A model generated the notes under the pieces. It worked only from the letters and a program-made list of their open reading frames with translations. It had not been told where the DNA came from and searched no databases. DNA of 64,000 bases from assembly GCA_040901465.1 (NCBI GenBank), contig JBBDYN010000053.1, positions 193,142 through 257,141 of the forward strand. Direction: 5' to 3'. The stretch comes from JAUSIF01 sp040901465 (GTDB lineage: Bacteria; Pseudomonadota; Alphaproteobacteria; Rhizobiales; Xanthobacteraceae). Positions 15,941 to 25,762 of the stretch are shown piece by piece; position 1 is the stretch's first letter; the number at the start of each line of letters is the position of its first letter. A program made the translations under genes and the position numbers.

Positions 15941-18900
15941 GTGGGTCGAAAAGCAAGCATGCGAAGCCGCCACGATTCGCCGAAAGCGGTCGACAACGAG
16001 GCAGCGGTGAAAGGCGATCGTTCGCTCGCCGACAAGGAGGACAACCCGAACGACGTCCTCTTGCAGGACGTCTCGCGCGAACTGGCGGGTGCGGGCGTGC
16101 CGCGCGAGTTCGTCGCCGCGCTGTTCGGGCGCGCCGCGCCCGAAGACCTCGTGCACTATTCGGCGAACGAACTCGCGGCGCTAGGCAAGGCGACGTTCGA
16201 GCATCTCCAGGAACGCGTTCCGGGCAAGCCGAAAATCCGCGCCGACAATCCGCCCTCGGCCGCCAATACGCGGCGGCTCGATGCGATCACGGTCGTCGAG
16301 ATCGTGAACGACGACATGCCGTTCCTGCTCGACTCGGTGATGGGCGAGCTGAACGACCAGGGAGTCTCGGTGACGCTCGTCGTGCATCCGATTTTCAACG
16401 TAGAGCGCAGCCGCGACGGCAAGCTTGCCGCCTGGAATGGCGAAGCGGGCAAGGCGAAGAAGAGATTGCGCGAAAGCGTGATCCAGATTCACGTCGAGCG
16501 CATCGACGCCGAACATGGTGCAAAGATCGCCGCGTCGCTCGCAAGTGTGCTCGACGAGGTGCGGCTCGTCGTTTCCGACTGGCAGGAGATGCGCAGCCGC
16601 GTCGACGCCACGATCGAGGGGCTGAAGAACAATCCGCCGCCGCTGCCGGCGGAAGAAGTGTCGGAAGCGGTCGCGTTCCTCGAATGGCTTGCGGCCGACA
16701 ATTTCACCTTCCTCGGCACGCGTGAATACGCGTTCACCGACGCCGCTGACCGGGAAATGCTCGAGCCGCGGCCCGAGACCGGGCGCGGCATTCTGCGCAA
16801 TCGCGTACTGCAGGTGCTGAGCCGGGGGGGCAGGCTCGTCACCACGACGTCGGAACTGCGCGCGTTCCTGCGCGAGCCGGTTCCCCTGATCGTCACCAAA
16901 GCGAACGTGCGCTCACGCGTGCATCGGCGCGTGTATCTCGACTATGTCGGCGTGAAGCGCTTCGACGCGAAGGGCCGGGTGATCGGCGAGTTCCGCATCG
17001 TCGGGCTCTTTACCTCGACGGCCTATACGCGGCGGCCGAGCTCGATCCCGTATCTGCGGCGCAAAATCGAGGGGGTGCTTGCGCGCGCGCGCTTCGACCC
17101 GGCGAGCCACTCTGGCAAGGCGCTCGTCAACGTGCTCGAGACCTATCCGCGCGACGAACTGTTCCAGATCGACGGCGAACTGCTTTACCAGTTTGCGCTC
17201 GAGATTTTGCAGCTCGATGAGCGCCCCCGCGTGCGTGTATTGTCGCGCCGGGACAAGTTCGACCGCTTCGTCTCGATCCTCGTGTTCGTGCCGCGCGAGC
17301 GCTACGACAGCGAGATCCGCGCGAAGATCGGAAGCTATCTCGCCGAGGCGTATCAGGGTCGGGTGTCGGCGTTCTACCCGTTCTTTCTCGATGGCCCGCT
17401 CACGCGCGTGCATTTCATCATCGGACGCGACGAGGGAACGACGCCCAATCCCGCTCAAGCGACGCTCGAAGCTGTGGTCGAGCGCATCGTGCGCGACTGG
17501 AGCGACCAGCTCGTCAGCGAACTGATCACGTCACTTGCGATTTCCAAGGCGCGCGCGCTCGAGCGACGCTATCGCAACGCATTTTCGGCCGCCTATCGCG
17601 AGGCTTATTCGCCGAAGGACGCGGTCAAGGATATCCGCGTTCTGGGATCCTTGTCCGAAGACAATCCGATCGCGGCGGAATTTTATCGCCGCGATCCCAA
17701 TGATCTCAAGCAGGCGAACCTGAAAATCTTCAGCCATGGCCGGCCGTTGCCGCTATCGGATCGCGTGCCGGTGCTGGAAAACATGGGTTTCGTGGTCGTC
17801 GACGAGCAGACCTACACAGTCGAGGCAAGCGACGGCGGTGCCGGCTGCTGGCTGCACGACATGCTGCTCGGCCGCGCGGACGGCGGCGAGATCGATCTCA
17901 AGGCGCTCGGCGGGCGGCTCGAAGCAGCGCTGATGGCGGTCGCGCGCGGCCGCGCGGAGAGCGACGGATACAACGCGCTCGTTCTCGCAGCTGGGCTGCC
18001 ATGGCGGGACGTCGCGCTCGTGCGCACGCTGTCGCGCTACCTGCGGCAGGCCCGCGTGCCCTATAGCCAGGACTATTTGTGGACGACACTTGTCCGTCAC
18101 GCGCCGATCGCGGCGCAGATCGTGACGTTGGTCCATATGCGCTTCGATCCGCGCGTCGAAGTCGACATGGCCGAGCGCGGCAGGCGTGAAGCAGCAGTAC
18201 GGGCCGAGATCGAACGCGCGCTGGAAGCCGTGGAAAGCCTCGACGAGGACCGCATCCTGCGGTGCTTCGTCAATCTCGTCAGTGCCGCGATCCGCACGAA
18301 TTTCTATCAGGTCGGTGCGGACGGGCAGGCGAAGTTCGTGATCTCGATCAAGTTCGAGAGCAAGAAGATCGAGGACCTGCCGGCGCCGCGGCCACTCTAT
18401 GAAATCTTCGTCTATTCTCCGCGCGTCGAGGGCATTCACCTGCGCTTCGGCAAAGTCGCGCGTGGCGGCATCCGCTGGTCGGACCGGCCGCAGGACTTCC
18501 GCACGGAGGTTCTCGCGCTCGGCAAGGCGCAGCAGGTGAAGAACGCGGTGATCGTCCCGTTCGGGGCCAAGGGCGGGTTTGTTCCGAAGCGGCTGCCGGC
18601 GGGCGGATCGCGCGACGCGATCCTTGCCGAGGGAACGGCGAGTTACGAGCTCTTTGTCACGAGCGTCTTGGAGCTCACCGACAATCTCGGGCCACAGGGC
18701 GTGTTGCCGCCGCCCGACGTCGTACGCCACGACGATGACGATCCCTATCTCGTGGTGGCGGCGGACAAGGGCACGGCGACGTTCTCCGATCTCGCGAACG
18801 CGATCGCGCTGCGGCACGGCTTCTGGCTCGGCGACGCGTTCGCGAGCGGCGGTTCGGCCGGCTACGACCACAAGAAGATGGGCATCACTGCGCGCGGCGC

Positions 18901-20845
18901 GTGGGAAGCGGTGAAGCGGCATTTCCGCGAAATGGACGTCGACATTCGCAATGCGCCGTTCACGGTCGCGGGCGTCGGCGATATGTCGGGCGACGTGTTC
19001 GGCAATGGCATGCTGCTGGAAAAAACAATCCGACTCGTGGCCGCGTTCGACCATCACGACATCTTCCTCGATCCAGATCCGGATACAGCGCGCGCGTTCG
19101 CCGAGCGCAAGCGGCTGTTCGATCTGCCGCGCTCGAGCTGGCAGGACTACGACAAGAAGCTGATCTCCAAAGGCGGCGGCGTATTCTCGCGCCGTGCCAA
19201 GAGCATTCCGCTGTCCGAAGAGGTGTGCGAGGTGCTGGGTATCGACGTGCCCGAAGCGACGCCCGCGGAAGTGATCAGGGCGGTTCTGAGAGCGCAGGTC
19301 GACCTTCTTTGGTTTGGCGGCATCGGCACTTACGTGCGCGCATCGGCGGAAGCGGACGAGCGCGCCGGCGACCGCGCGAACGATGCGATCCGCATCACCG
19401 GCGCAGACCTGCGCGCCAAGGTGATCGGCGAAGGCGCCAATCTCGGCATGACGCAGCTTGGCCGCGTGGAAGCAGCACGTTGTGGCGTGCGGCTCAATAC
19501 CGACGCGATCGACAATTCGGCGGGCGTCAATTCCTCGGACGTGGAGGTCAATCTCAAGATCGCGCTCAGCATCCCGCTGCGCGAAATACGCCTCACGTTG
19601 GCGGCGCGCAATCAGCTGCTCGTCGAGATGACCGACGAGGTGGCGGAGCTCGTGCTTCGTAATAACTATCTACAAACGCTCGCGCTTTCGCTCGCCGAGC
19701 GGCGCGGGGCCGAGGATCTCGGCTTTGAGAGCCGGCTGATGCAGACCTTGGAAGGGCGCGGGCTGCTCGACCGGGCGGTGGAATTCCTGCCGTCCGATGC
19801 GGAGATCAGTGAGAGGCGCGTGCGCGGGCAGAGCCTCACGCGGCCCGAGCTCGCGGTGACGCTTGCCTACGCCAAGATCGGTCTCTACGGAGAGCTGCTC
19901 GCGTCCGACGTGCCGGACGACCCCTATCTTGCGCGCGAGCTCGTGCGCTATTTCCCCAAGCCCGTGACCGAGCGGTTCCCGGATGCCGTCGAAGCGCACC
20001 GCCTGAGGCGCGAGATCATCGCCACCATGCTCGCCAATTCCATGGTCAATCGCGGCGGGCCCTCGTTCGTCGCGCGCGTCGCCGACGAAACCGGCGCGGA
20101 GGCGCCAGCTATCGCGCAGGCGTTCGCGGCGACGCGAGATTCCTTTGGCATGACCGACCTCAACGCGCAGATCGATGCACTCGATGCGAAGATCGGCGGC
20201 GCGCTGCAGCTTTCGCTCTATTCTGCGGTGCAGGATCTGCTCCTCGACCGCGTCAACTGGTTCCTGCGCAATGTCGATCTGTCGCACGGGCTCGCCGACA
20301 TCGTCGCGCATTACCGGGAAGGCATCGCGAAGGTGGAAGCGGCGCTCGAGAAGGCGCTGCCAGATGAGCATCACGCCGCGCGCGGCGCGCGCTCGTCCGA
20401 ATTGATCGCCGCCAATGTGCCCGAGCCGCTCGCGCTCAAGATCGCGAGCCTGCCCGAGCTTGCCGCGGCGCCCGACATCGTGGTGGTCGCGGACGGCACG
20501 AAGAAGCGGATCGAAGCGGTGACGAGCGTCTATTTCGCGGTGGGCGCCTTTTTCCGACTCGATCAGATCGCCGAAGCCGCGCACAAGATCGAGCTATCCG
20601 ATCATTTCGACCGGCTCGCGCTCGACCGCACCCTTGTGGAGATCGCCTCGAGCCAGCGGCGGATCACGGCCGAAGTGCTCGCGACCGGCAGGGCCGGCGA
20701 TGCGGCGGTGCAGGAGTGGGCCGAGCGGCGCGGGCGCGAAATTGCTCGCGTGCGCGCGAGCATCCATGAAATTGCCGGTAGCGGGCTGACATTGTCCAAG
20801 CTCGCGGTCGCCGTTGGGCTGCTTGCCGATCTTGCGAGAACCTGA
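15941..20845 (+). CDS. gdhB: NAD-specific glutamate dehydrogenase (large, ~180-kDa class)
   Basis: This 1634-residue enzyme oxidises glutamate to 2-oxoglutarate and ammonium, mainly for amino-acid catabolism. A long N-terminal regulatory part (about 1-750, ACT-like segments such as FLLDSVMGELNDQGVSVTLV) precedes the catalytic core. In the core, GKVARGGIRWSDRPQDFRTE and the Lys-containing GAKGGFVPKRL lie near residues 845-880, with NAD-binding GVGDMSGDVFGNGML and EGANLGMTQLGR further on. The length matches the Pseudomonas/Caulobacter type (~1620). The start is either GTG at 15941 or ATG at 15959, and neither has a strong ribosome binding site. It lies downstream of tRNA-Gly and ~33 bp before an MFS gene. 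Confidence 0.95.
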   Translation: MGRKASMRSRHDSPKAVDNEAAVKGDRSLADKEDNPNDVLLQDVSRELAGAGVPREFVAALFGRAAPEDLVHYSANELAALGKATFEHLQERVPGKPKIRADNPPSAANTRRLDAITVVEIVNDDMPFLLDSVMGELNDQGVSVTLVVHPIFNVERSRDGKLAAWNGEAGKAKKRLRESVIQIHVERIDAEHGAKIAASLASVLDEVRLVVSDWQEMRSRVDATIEGLKNNPPPLPAEEVSEAVAFLEWLAADNFTFLGTREYAFTDAADREMLEPRPETGRGILRNRVLQVLSRGGRLVTTTSELRAFLREPVPLIVTKANVRSRVHRRVYLDYVGVKRFDAKGRVIGEFRIVGLFTSTAYTRRPSSIPYLRRKIEGVLARARFDPASHSGKALVNVLETYPRDELFQIDGELLYQFALEILQLDERPRVRVLSRRDKFDRFVSILVFVPRERYDSEIRAKIGSYLAEAYQGRVSAFYPFFLDGPLTRVHFIIGRDEGTTPNPAQATLEAVVERIVRDWSDQLVSELITSLAISKARALERRYRNAFSAAYREAYSPKDAVKDIRVLGSLSEDNPIAAEFYRRDPNDLKQANLKIFSHGRPLPLSDRVPVLENMGFVVVDEQTYTVEASDGGAGCWLHDMLLGRADGGEIDLKALGGRLEAALMAVARGRAESDGYNALVLAAGLPWRDVALVRTLSRYLRQARVPYSQDYLWTTLVRHAPIAAQIVTLVHMRFDPRVEVDMAERGRREAAVRAEIERALEAVESLDEDRILRCFVNLVSAAIRTNFYQVGADGQAKFVISIKFESKKIEDLPAPRPLYEIFVYSPRVEGIHLRFGKVARGGIRWSDRPQDFRTEVLALGKAQQVKNAVIVPFGAKGGFVPKRLPAGGSRDAILAEGTASYELFVTSVLELTDNLGPQGVLPPPDVVRHDDDDPYLVVAADKGTATFSDLANAIALRHGFWLGDAFASGGSAGYDHKKMGITARGAWEAVKRHFREMDVDIRNAPFTVAGVGDMSGDVFGNGMLLEKTIRLVAAFDHHDIFLDPDPDTARAFAERKRLFDLPRSSWQDYDKKLISKGGGVFSRRAKSIPLSEEVCEVLGIDVPEATPAEVIRAVLRAQVDLLWFGGIGTYVRASAEADERAGDRANDAIRITGADLRAKVIGEGANLGMTQLGRVEAARCGVRLNTDAIDNSAGVNSSDVEVNLKIALSIPLREIRLTLAARNQLLVEMTDEVAELVLRNNYLQTLALSLAERRGAEDLGFESRLMQTLEGRGLLDRAVEFLPSDAEISERRVRGQSLTRPELAVTLAYAKIGLYGELLASDVPDDPYLARELVRYFPKPVTERFPDAVEAHRLRREIIATMLANSMVNRGGPSFVARVADETGAEAPAIAQAFAATRDSFGMTDLNAQIDALDAKIGGALQLSLYSAVQDLLLDRVNWFLRNVDLSHGLADIVAHYREGIAKVEAALEKALPDEHHAARGARSSELIAANVPEPLALKIASLPELAAAPDIVVVADGTKKRIEAVTSVYFAVGAFFRLDQIAEAAHKIELSDHFDRLALDRTLVEIASSQRRITAEVLATGRAGDAAVQEWAERRGREIARVRASIHEIAGSGLTLSKLAVAVGLLADLART

Positions 20846-20878
20846 GACTTCGGCGCGACAAAACCCCAGGCCCGGCAG

Positions 20879-22270
20879 ATGAATAATCCAAGTTCCGAGG
20901 CTGATCCGGTCCCGCGCCGCGCGCTCTGGGGCTGGGTGTTCTTCGACTGGGCGTGCCAGCCGTTCTTTACGCTCGTAACCACTTTCGTCTATGCGCCCTA
21001 CTTCGCTTCGGTCGTCGTGGGCGACGCGGCGCGAGGACAGGCGCTCTGGGGCTTCGCGGCCGGCGCAGCAGGACTCGTGATTGCACTGTTCTCGCCCATC
21101 CTTGGCGCCATCGCCGACGCAACCGGGCGGCGCAAGCCGTGGATCGCCGCGTTCGGCGCGCTCCTGGTGCTCGGCGCGAGCGCCCTCTGGTTCGGCGAGC
21201 CCGGTCATCCGGATTCGATTGCGCTTGTCCTTATTGCTTTCGTGATCGGCACGATCGGCGCCGAGTTCGCGTCCGTGTTCAACAACGCGATGATGCCGAC
21301 TCTCGTGCCGCCGGAGCGGCTCGGCCGGCTGTCGGGGCTCGGCTGGGGCATGGGCTATGTGGGCGGGCTCGTTTCCCTCGTCATCACGCTCGGCTTTCTC
21401 GCGGCGGACCCGCAAACCGGGCGCACGCTCGCGGGCCTCGCACCGCTGTTCGGGCTTGATCCGGCGGCGCATGAAGGCGACCGGGCGACCGGGCCGTTCA
21501 CGGCCATCTGGTTCGTCGTGTTCGTGCTGCCGCTGTTGCTGTTCACGCCGGACGGCAAGAAGGCGATGAATCTCCTTCCGGCGGTGCGCGCGGGCTTGCA
21601 CGCGCTCGCGCGCACCGTCCGCAAGATCGGGCAGTACCGCGACAGCGCAGTCTTCCTCCTCGCGAATATGGTCTACGCGAACGGCCTTGGCGCGCTGTTC
21701 GCGTTCGGTGGAATTTATGCAGCGGGCAATTTCGGCTGGGGCACGATCGAAATCGGCGTATTCGGAATTCTGCTCACCATCGCCGCGAGTGCGGGCGCCC
21801 TCGCCGGCGGCCGGCTCGACGACCGGCTCGGATCGAAGCAGGTCGTGCTCGGCGCGCTTGTGCTCTTGATCGCAATGTCGGTGGCGATCCTCTCGGTCGA
21901 CCGCGACACCGTTTTCTTCGTCGTGGCGGCGCAACCGGCGGCGCCGGGGACGGGGTTGTTCACGAGCCTGCCGGAGCAGCTTTACGTGCTGTTCGGCGCG
22001 ATCATCGGCATTGCGGCGGGGCCGCTACAGGCTTCCTCGCGCACGCTGCTTGCGCGGCTCGCGCCGCCCGATCAGCTCGGGCAGTTCTACGGCCTGTTCG
22101 CGCTCTCCGGAAAACTCACGTCGTTCGCAGGTCCGCTCGCGGTGGCCGCGGTGACGGCGGCGAGCGCAAGCCAGAAGGCCGGAATCTCGGTGCTCGTGGC
22201 ATTCTTCGCGGTGGGCGCGCTGTTGCTTTTGACGGTCCGCGTCAGTGCCGGAAGTGGCGCACGCCGGTAA
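20879..22270 (+). CDS. MFS transporter, UMF1/Atg22-like family
   Basis: This is a 463-residue integral membrane protein with about 12 hydrophobic helices. The start RRALWGWVFFDWACQPFFTL followed by a tyrosine/alanine-rich first helix (VYAPYFASVV) matches the UMF1 family, relatives of the yeast vacuolar amino-acid exporter Atg22. The motif GAIADATGRRKPWI between helices 2 and 3 is the usual MFS loop. The substrate is unknown. Its position 33 bp after glutamate dehydrogenase would fit an amino-acid-related role, but this is only inference from context. The last 29 bp overlap the 3' end of the convergent purH gene. Confidence 0.85.
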   Translation: MNNPSSEADPVPRRALWGWVFFDWACQPFFTLVTTFVYAPYFASVVVGDAARGQALWGFAAGAAGLVIALFSPILGAIADATGRRKPWIAAFGALLVLGASALWFGEPGHPDSIALVLIAFVIGTIGAEFASVFNNAMMPTLVPPERLGRLSGLGWGMGYVGGLVSLVITLGFLAADPQTGRTLAGLAPLFGLDPAAHEGDRATGPFTAIWFVVFVLPLLLFTPDGKKAMNLLPAVRAGLHALARTVRKIGQYRDSAVFLLANMVYANGLGALFAFGGIYAAGNFGWGTIEIGVFGILLTIAASAGALAGGRLDDRLGSKQVVLGALVLLIAMSVAILSVDRDTVFFVVAAQPAAPGTGLFTSLPEQLYVLFGAIIGIAAGPLQASSRTLLARLAPPDQLGQFYGLFALSGKLTSFAGPLAVAAVTAASASQKAGISVLVAFFAVGALLLLTVRVSAGSGARR

Positions 22271-23831
22271 AGACCATCGCGATATTCTTCTCGTTTGCCG
22301 CCGCGATCACTTCATCGTCGCGGATCGAGCCGCCGGGTTGAATGACGGCGGTGGCGCCGGCCTCGACCGCGGCCAGCAAGCCGTCGGCGAACGGAAAGAA
22401 GGCGTCCGAGGCGACGACCGATCCCGTGGTCAGCGGCTCGCTTTGACCCGCAGCCTTGGCCGCGTCGCGCGCCTTGAGCGCCGCGATACGTGCAGAATCC
22501 ACCCGGCTCATTTGCCCCGCGCCGATGCCGACGGTGGCGCCGTTCTTCGCATAGACGATCGCGTTCGACTTCACGTGCTTCGCCACACGAAAGGCAAACT
22601 TGAGGTCGGCGAGCTCATCGTTGGTGGGCTTGCGCTTGGTCACGGCCTTGATATCGAGATCGTCGACCACGGCGTTGTCGCGCGTCTGCACCAGCATGCC
22701 GCCGGCGACCGAGCGGAAGGCGAGGCCGCGCGAGCGCGGATCGGGCAGGCCGCCCGTGAGCAACAGTCGCAGATTCTTCTTCGTGGCGACGATGCGGATC
22801 GCTTCTTCGCTCGCGGCGGGAGCGACGATCACTTCCGTGAAAATTTCCACGATGGCGGTGGTCGCCTCGGCGTCGAGCGTGCGGTTGAGCGCGATGATGC
22901 CGCCGAAGGCGGAAACCGGATCGCAGGCGAGCGCCTTTTTGTACGCGTCGAGCAGGTTTCTCCCTTCGGCCACGCCGCAGGGATTGGCGTGCTTGACGAT
23001 CACGACCGCCGCAGTGCGTTTCGCATCGAACTCGGCGACGCATTCGAATGCGGCGTCGGTATCGGCGATGTTGTTGTAGGATAGTTCTTTCCCCTGCACC
23101 TGGCGCGCGCCGGCGACGCCAAAGCGCTGCTCGGGGCTTCCGTAAATCGTCGCGTTCTGGTGCGGGTTCTCGCCGTAGCGCAGGCGCTCGATGAGCTTCC
23201 CCGCGAAGGCGCGCCAGACCGGCGCTTCGAGGCCGGTCTGCTCGGCGAACCAGCCCGAGATCGCAGCATCATAGGCGGACGCGCGCGCGAACGCCTTCGC
23301 CGCGAGCAGGCGGCGCAGCGCGAGCGTGGTGCCGCCGTGGGCCGCGATCTCCTTCAACACGACTTCGTAGTCCGCGGGATCGACGATCACGGCAACATCG
23401 CCGTGATTCTTCGCCGCGGCGCGGATGAGCGCGGGGCCGCCAATATCGATGCTCTCGACGCATTCCTCGAAACCCGCGCCTTTGGCGACCGTTGCCTCGA
23501 ATGGATAGAGGTTTACGACGACGAGATCGATCGGCTCGATCCCATGCTGCTGCATGGCGTCGGCATGAGCCTTTTCGTCGCGGACGGCGAGGATCGCGCC
23601 GTGCACTTTCGGATGCAGGGTCTTGACCCGGCCGTCCATCATCTCGGGATAGCCGGTGAGCGCAGTGACATCGGTGACGTTGAGTCCTGCTTCCGCAAAC
23701 GCGCGGCTCGTGCCGCCGGTGGAGACGAGCGACGCGCCGCGCGCGGCGAGCGCGCGGGCGAACTCGATCAATCCACTCTTGTCGGAAACCGAGATCAGAG
23801 CTCGGGCGATGGGGCGGACGCGATTCGACAT
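22242..23831 (-). CDS. purH: Bifunctional AICAR formyltransferase / IMP cyclohydrolase
   Basis: This 529-residue enzyme carries out the last two steps of purine synthesis, AICAR to FAICAR to IMP. The N-terminal IMP cyclohydrolase domain (about 1-195) shows RALISVSDKSGLIEFARAL, STGGTSRAF, and GYPEMMDGRVKTLHPKVHG. The C-terminal transformylase (about 200-529) shows LRYGENPHQNATIY, ELSYNNIADTDAAFE, VIVKHANPCGVA and the end ASDAFFPFADGL...IQPGGSIRD. The length matches E. coli PurH (529). I chose the ATG at 23831 over a TTG 24 bp upstream. It closes the htpX-rsmB-heparinase-purH run. Confidence 0.97.
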   Translation of the reverse strand: MSNRVRPIARALISVSDKSGLIEFARALAARGASLVSTGGTSRAFAEAGLNVTDVTALTGYPEMMDGRVKTLHPKVHGAILAVRDEKAHADAMQQHGIEPIDLVVVNLYPFEATVAKGAGFEECVESIDIGGPALIRAAAKNHGDVAVIVDPADYEVVLKEIAAHGGTTLALRRLLAAKAFARASAYDAAISGWFAEQTGLEAPVWRAFAGKLIERLRYGENPHQNATIYGSPEQRFGVAGARQVQGKELSYNNIADTDAAFECVAEFDAKRTAAVVIVKHANPCGVAEGRNLLDAYKKALACDPVSAFGGIIALNRTLDAEATTAIVEIFTEVIVAPAASEEAIRIVATKKNLRLLLTGGLPDPRSRGLAFRSVAGGMLVQTRDNAVVDDLDIKAVTKRKPTNDELADLKFAFRVAKHVKSNAIVYAKNGATVGIGAGQMSRVDSARIAALKARDAAKAAGQSEPLTTGSVVASDAFFPFADGLLAAVEAGATAVIQPGGSIRDDEVIAAANEKNIAMVFTGVRHFRH

Positions 23832-23908
23832 TGCAACGATCGCTTCGTCTTCCAATTGACGCGAGCCGCGATAGCACGGCGCGGGCGGCAGGGAAACGGG
23901 AGCGCGGC

Positions 23909-25666
23909 TCAGAGCAGCAGTTGCGGACCGGCTGCTTCGGCCCTCTCGCGATCGGTCTGCGTCTTGGTGGCGCGGATCAGGGTCCAGACGATACGCGGCA
24001 GGGCGTGCACCTGGTCGGCAATCACGATCTGGGCCGTGCGGCGCGGACCGTCGGTCGATGAAAGGAACACGCTTTCCTCGACATCGACGTTCATGTTCGG
24101 GGAGCTGAACAGCCAGCTCTCCTTGCCCGGCAATACGAGAAGCACGCTGCTGCCGTCGGTGCGGCGGCTCGCCTTCACGTTGGGATGAAGGTGAAAGCGT
24201 ATGACGAAGGTGTCGGGGGCGTTGACCGGCACTGCCTCGCCCTCAGGCGTGAAGAAGACGTCTTCGCCGTCAAGCCGTTCGCCGTCCTGCGACAGGCGCC
24301 ACGAGCGCTGGTGCAGCAGCCCGAAGCGCGAGGCGTAACCGTCGTGCAGGGCGCGCACGAGTTGCGCGCCGCCGCGTTCGCCGCGCGAGACGCGGACCGG
24401 ACCTGGGCCCTCGACGATCGGCACTCCGATCAGGCGGTTGTAGGCGGCTCCGGCGAGGAAGCGGCAGGAAGAAGTGTCGTTGAGGACCACGGTCGAATGC
24501 GCCGCGGTGGCGCGCGCGGAGGGCCGCCAGGCGTCGCGGTTGGCGGTAGGCATGCCGCAATTGACGACGATGCGGTTGCGCCCGTGGGAGAATTCGAACG
24601 AGAGACAGCCGGCGTGGGCCTCGTGGCTCTGCATCATGGGAGGCGGCGCGCCGGTATCGGCGATCAGGACGCTTTCGCCCGCGTCGATGCGCTGGTAGCC
24701 GGAATAGGGGGCGTTTGCGACCGGCGCGCCGCGCGCGTCGTCATAGGCAAGCACGGTGGCGAGCAGATCGGTCGGCGTCGCGCCCATGCCGTTGAATTGC
24801 GCAAAGGCGCCGTCGCCGTGCCGGAAGAAGCGCAGCATCGGCATCATGCGGTCGATGGAATTGAGCAGCGCCGTCGGTGGCGGCGCGCTGCGCGCCTCGA
24901 ACGACTGGCGCAACGGAAGAAGATCGACGAGAAGCTCGATCAGGACGCCCGGATTCCGGCCGATGTGGCCGCCGTCGGGAAGGATCTGGCGGTTGAGCTC
25001 GGCGGACAAACGGCGCGCGCTCGATTTCAAAAGCCGCGTCTCGCCCTGGATGCAGAGCCCCGCGAAGGCCAGCGCGATCGTGGCGAGCAGCCGCGGATAG
25101 CCGTCGCGCGTGTCGGAGATCGTGCGGCGGAGATAACGCACCTGACGCGCGAGGCTCTTCAGGAAGGACCGGTAGAAAACGTGATCGGCGCCGTCGAGAA
25201 TGAGCGGCGCTTGCGTGAGCCAGGAGATGATGCGGCGGGCGACGATCTCGGGCTCCCAGGCGACCGGGTGGCCGCCGCCCTGGAGCGCGATCCAGTCGCC
25301 CACGAGCGCGCGCGCATTCACTTGCGCGATCGAAGTGCCGGCGGAACGCAAGTGCCGCAGCCAGCCGAAGCCGAGCAGCTGTTCGTCCCACTCGCGCGAG
25401 GGCGGCGGCATCTCGAACGGCGAACGGCCGTCGGTCGCCACCACCTTGCCGGCGAAGACAAAGCGGCCCGCATAGAATTCGCTCGCGAGCGTGGGGTCGC
25501 CGGTGCGCAGGTCCTGCGGCGCGATCAGAAGCCGCTCGGGGACCGACATGCCGATCCGCCAGCGATAGCGTGGGTTGGCGGTGAGCTTGAGCACGAACTT
25601 GCGCCAGCCGTGTCCGGCCACAAAGCGCGCGAGCCGCATCCGCTCCGCAAGCACTTCACGACTCAT
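23909..25666 (-). CDS. Heparinase II/III-family protein
   Basis: This 585-residue protein has an N-terminal alpha/alpha-toroid (about 1-330) and a C-terminal beta-sandwich with the heparinase II/III-like motif (GCLSFEFSHGRNRIVVNCG, then RATAAHSTVVLNDTSSC). Family members are polysaccharide lyases acting on uronic-acid glycans, but this rhizobial branch has no known substrate. No clear signal peptide is visible (it starts MSREVLAERMRLARFVAGHG), so it may be cytoplasmic or exported by another route. It lies between rsmB and purH, with gaps of about 96 and 77 bp. As I recall, this neighbourhood is conserved in Bradyrhizobium. Confidence 0.85.
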   Translation of the reverse strand: MSREVLAERMRLARFVAGHGWRKFVLKLTANPRYRWRIGMSVPERLLIAPQDLRTGDPTLASEFYAGRFVFAGKVVATDGRSPFEMPPPSREWDEQLLGFGWLRHLRSAGTSIAQVNARALVGDWIALQGGGHPVAWEPEIVARRIISWLTQAPLILDGADHVFYRSFLKSLARQVRYLRRTISDTRDGYPRLLATIALAFAGLCIQGETRLLKSSARRLSAELNRQILPDGGHIGRNPGVLIELLVDLLPLRQSFEARSAPPPTALLNSIDRMMPMLRFFRHGDGAFAQFNGMGATPTDLLATVLAYDDARGAPVANAPYSGYQRIDAGESVLIADTGAPPPMMQSHEAHAGCLSFEFSHGRNRIVVNCGMPTANRDAWRPSARATAAHSTVVLNDTSSCRFLAGAAYNRLIGVPIVEGPGPVRVSRGERGGAQLVRALHDGYASRFGLLHQRSWRLSQDGERLDGEDVFFTPEGEAVPVNAPDTFVIRFHLHPNVKASRRTDGSSVLLVLPGKESWLFSSPNMNVDVEESVFLSSTDGPRRTAQIVIADQVHALPRIVWTLIRATKTQTDRERAEAAGPQLLL

Positions 25667-25762
25667 CGAGTCGATTGCCTTCCTCCGGCGGGGCGCCGCG
25701 CGCCCGCTCTCCGATCCACAACATATCGAAGCAGACTCCGGTGTCCAATCGCGCGTGTGGAG

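Noticed and set aside
17753..19057. 434-residue antisense frame in glutamate dehydrogenase
   Set aside because: It is Arg/His/Glu-rich shadow translation opposite the catalytic core of a well-supported enzyme.
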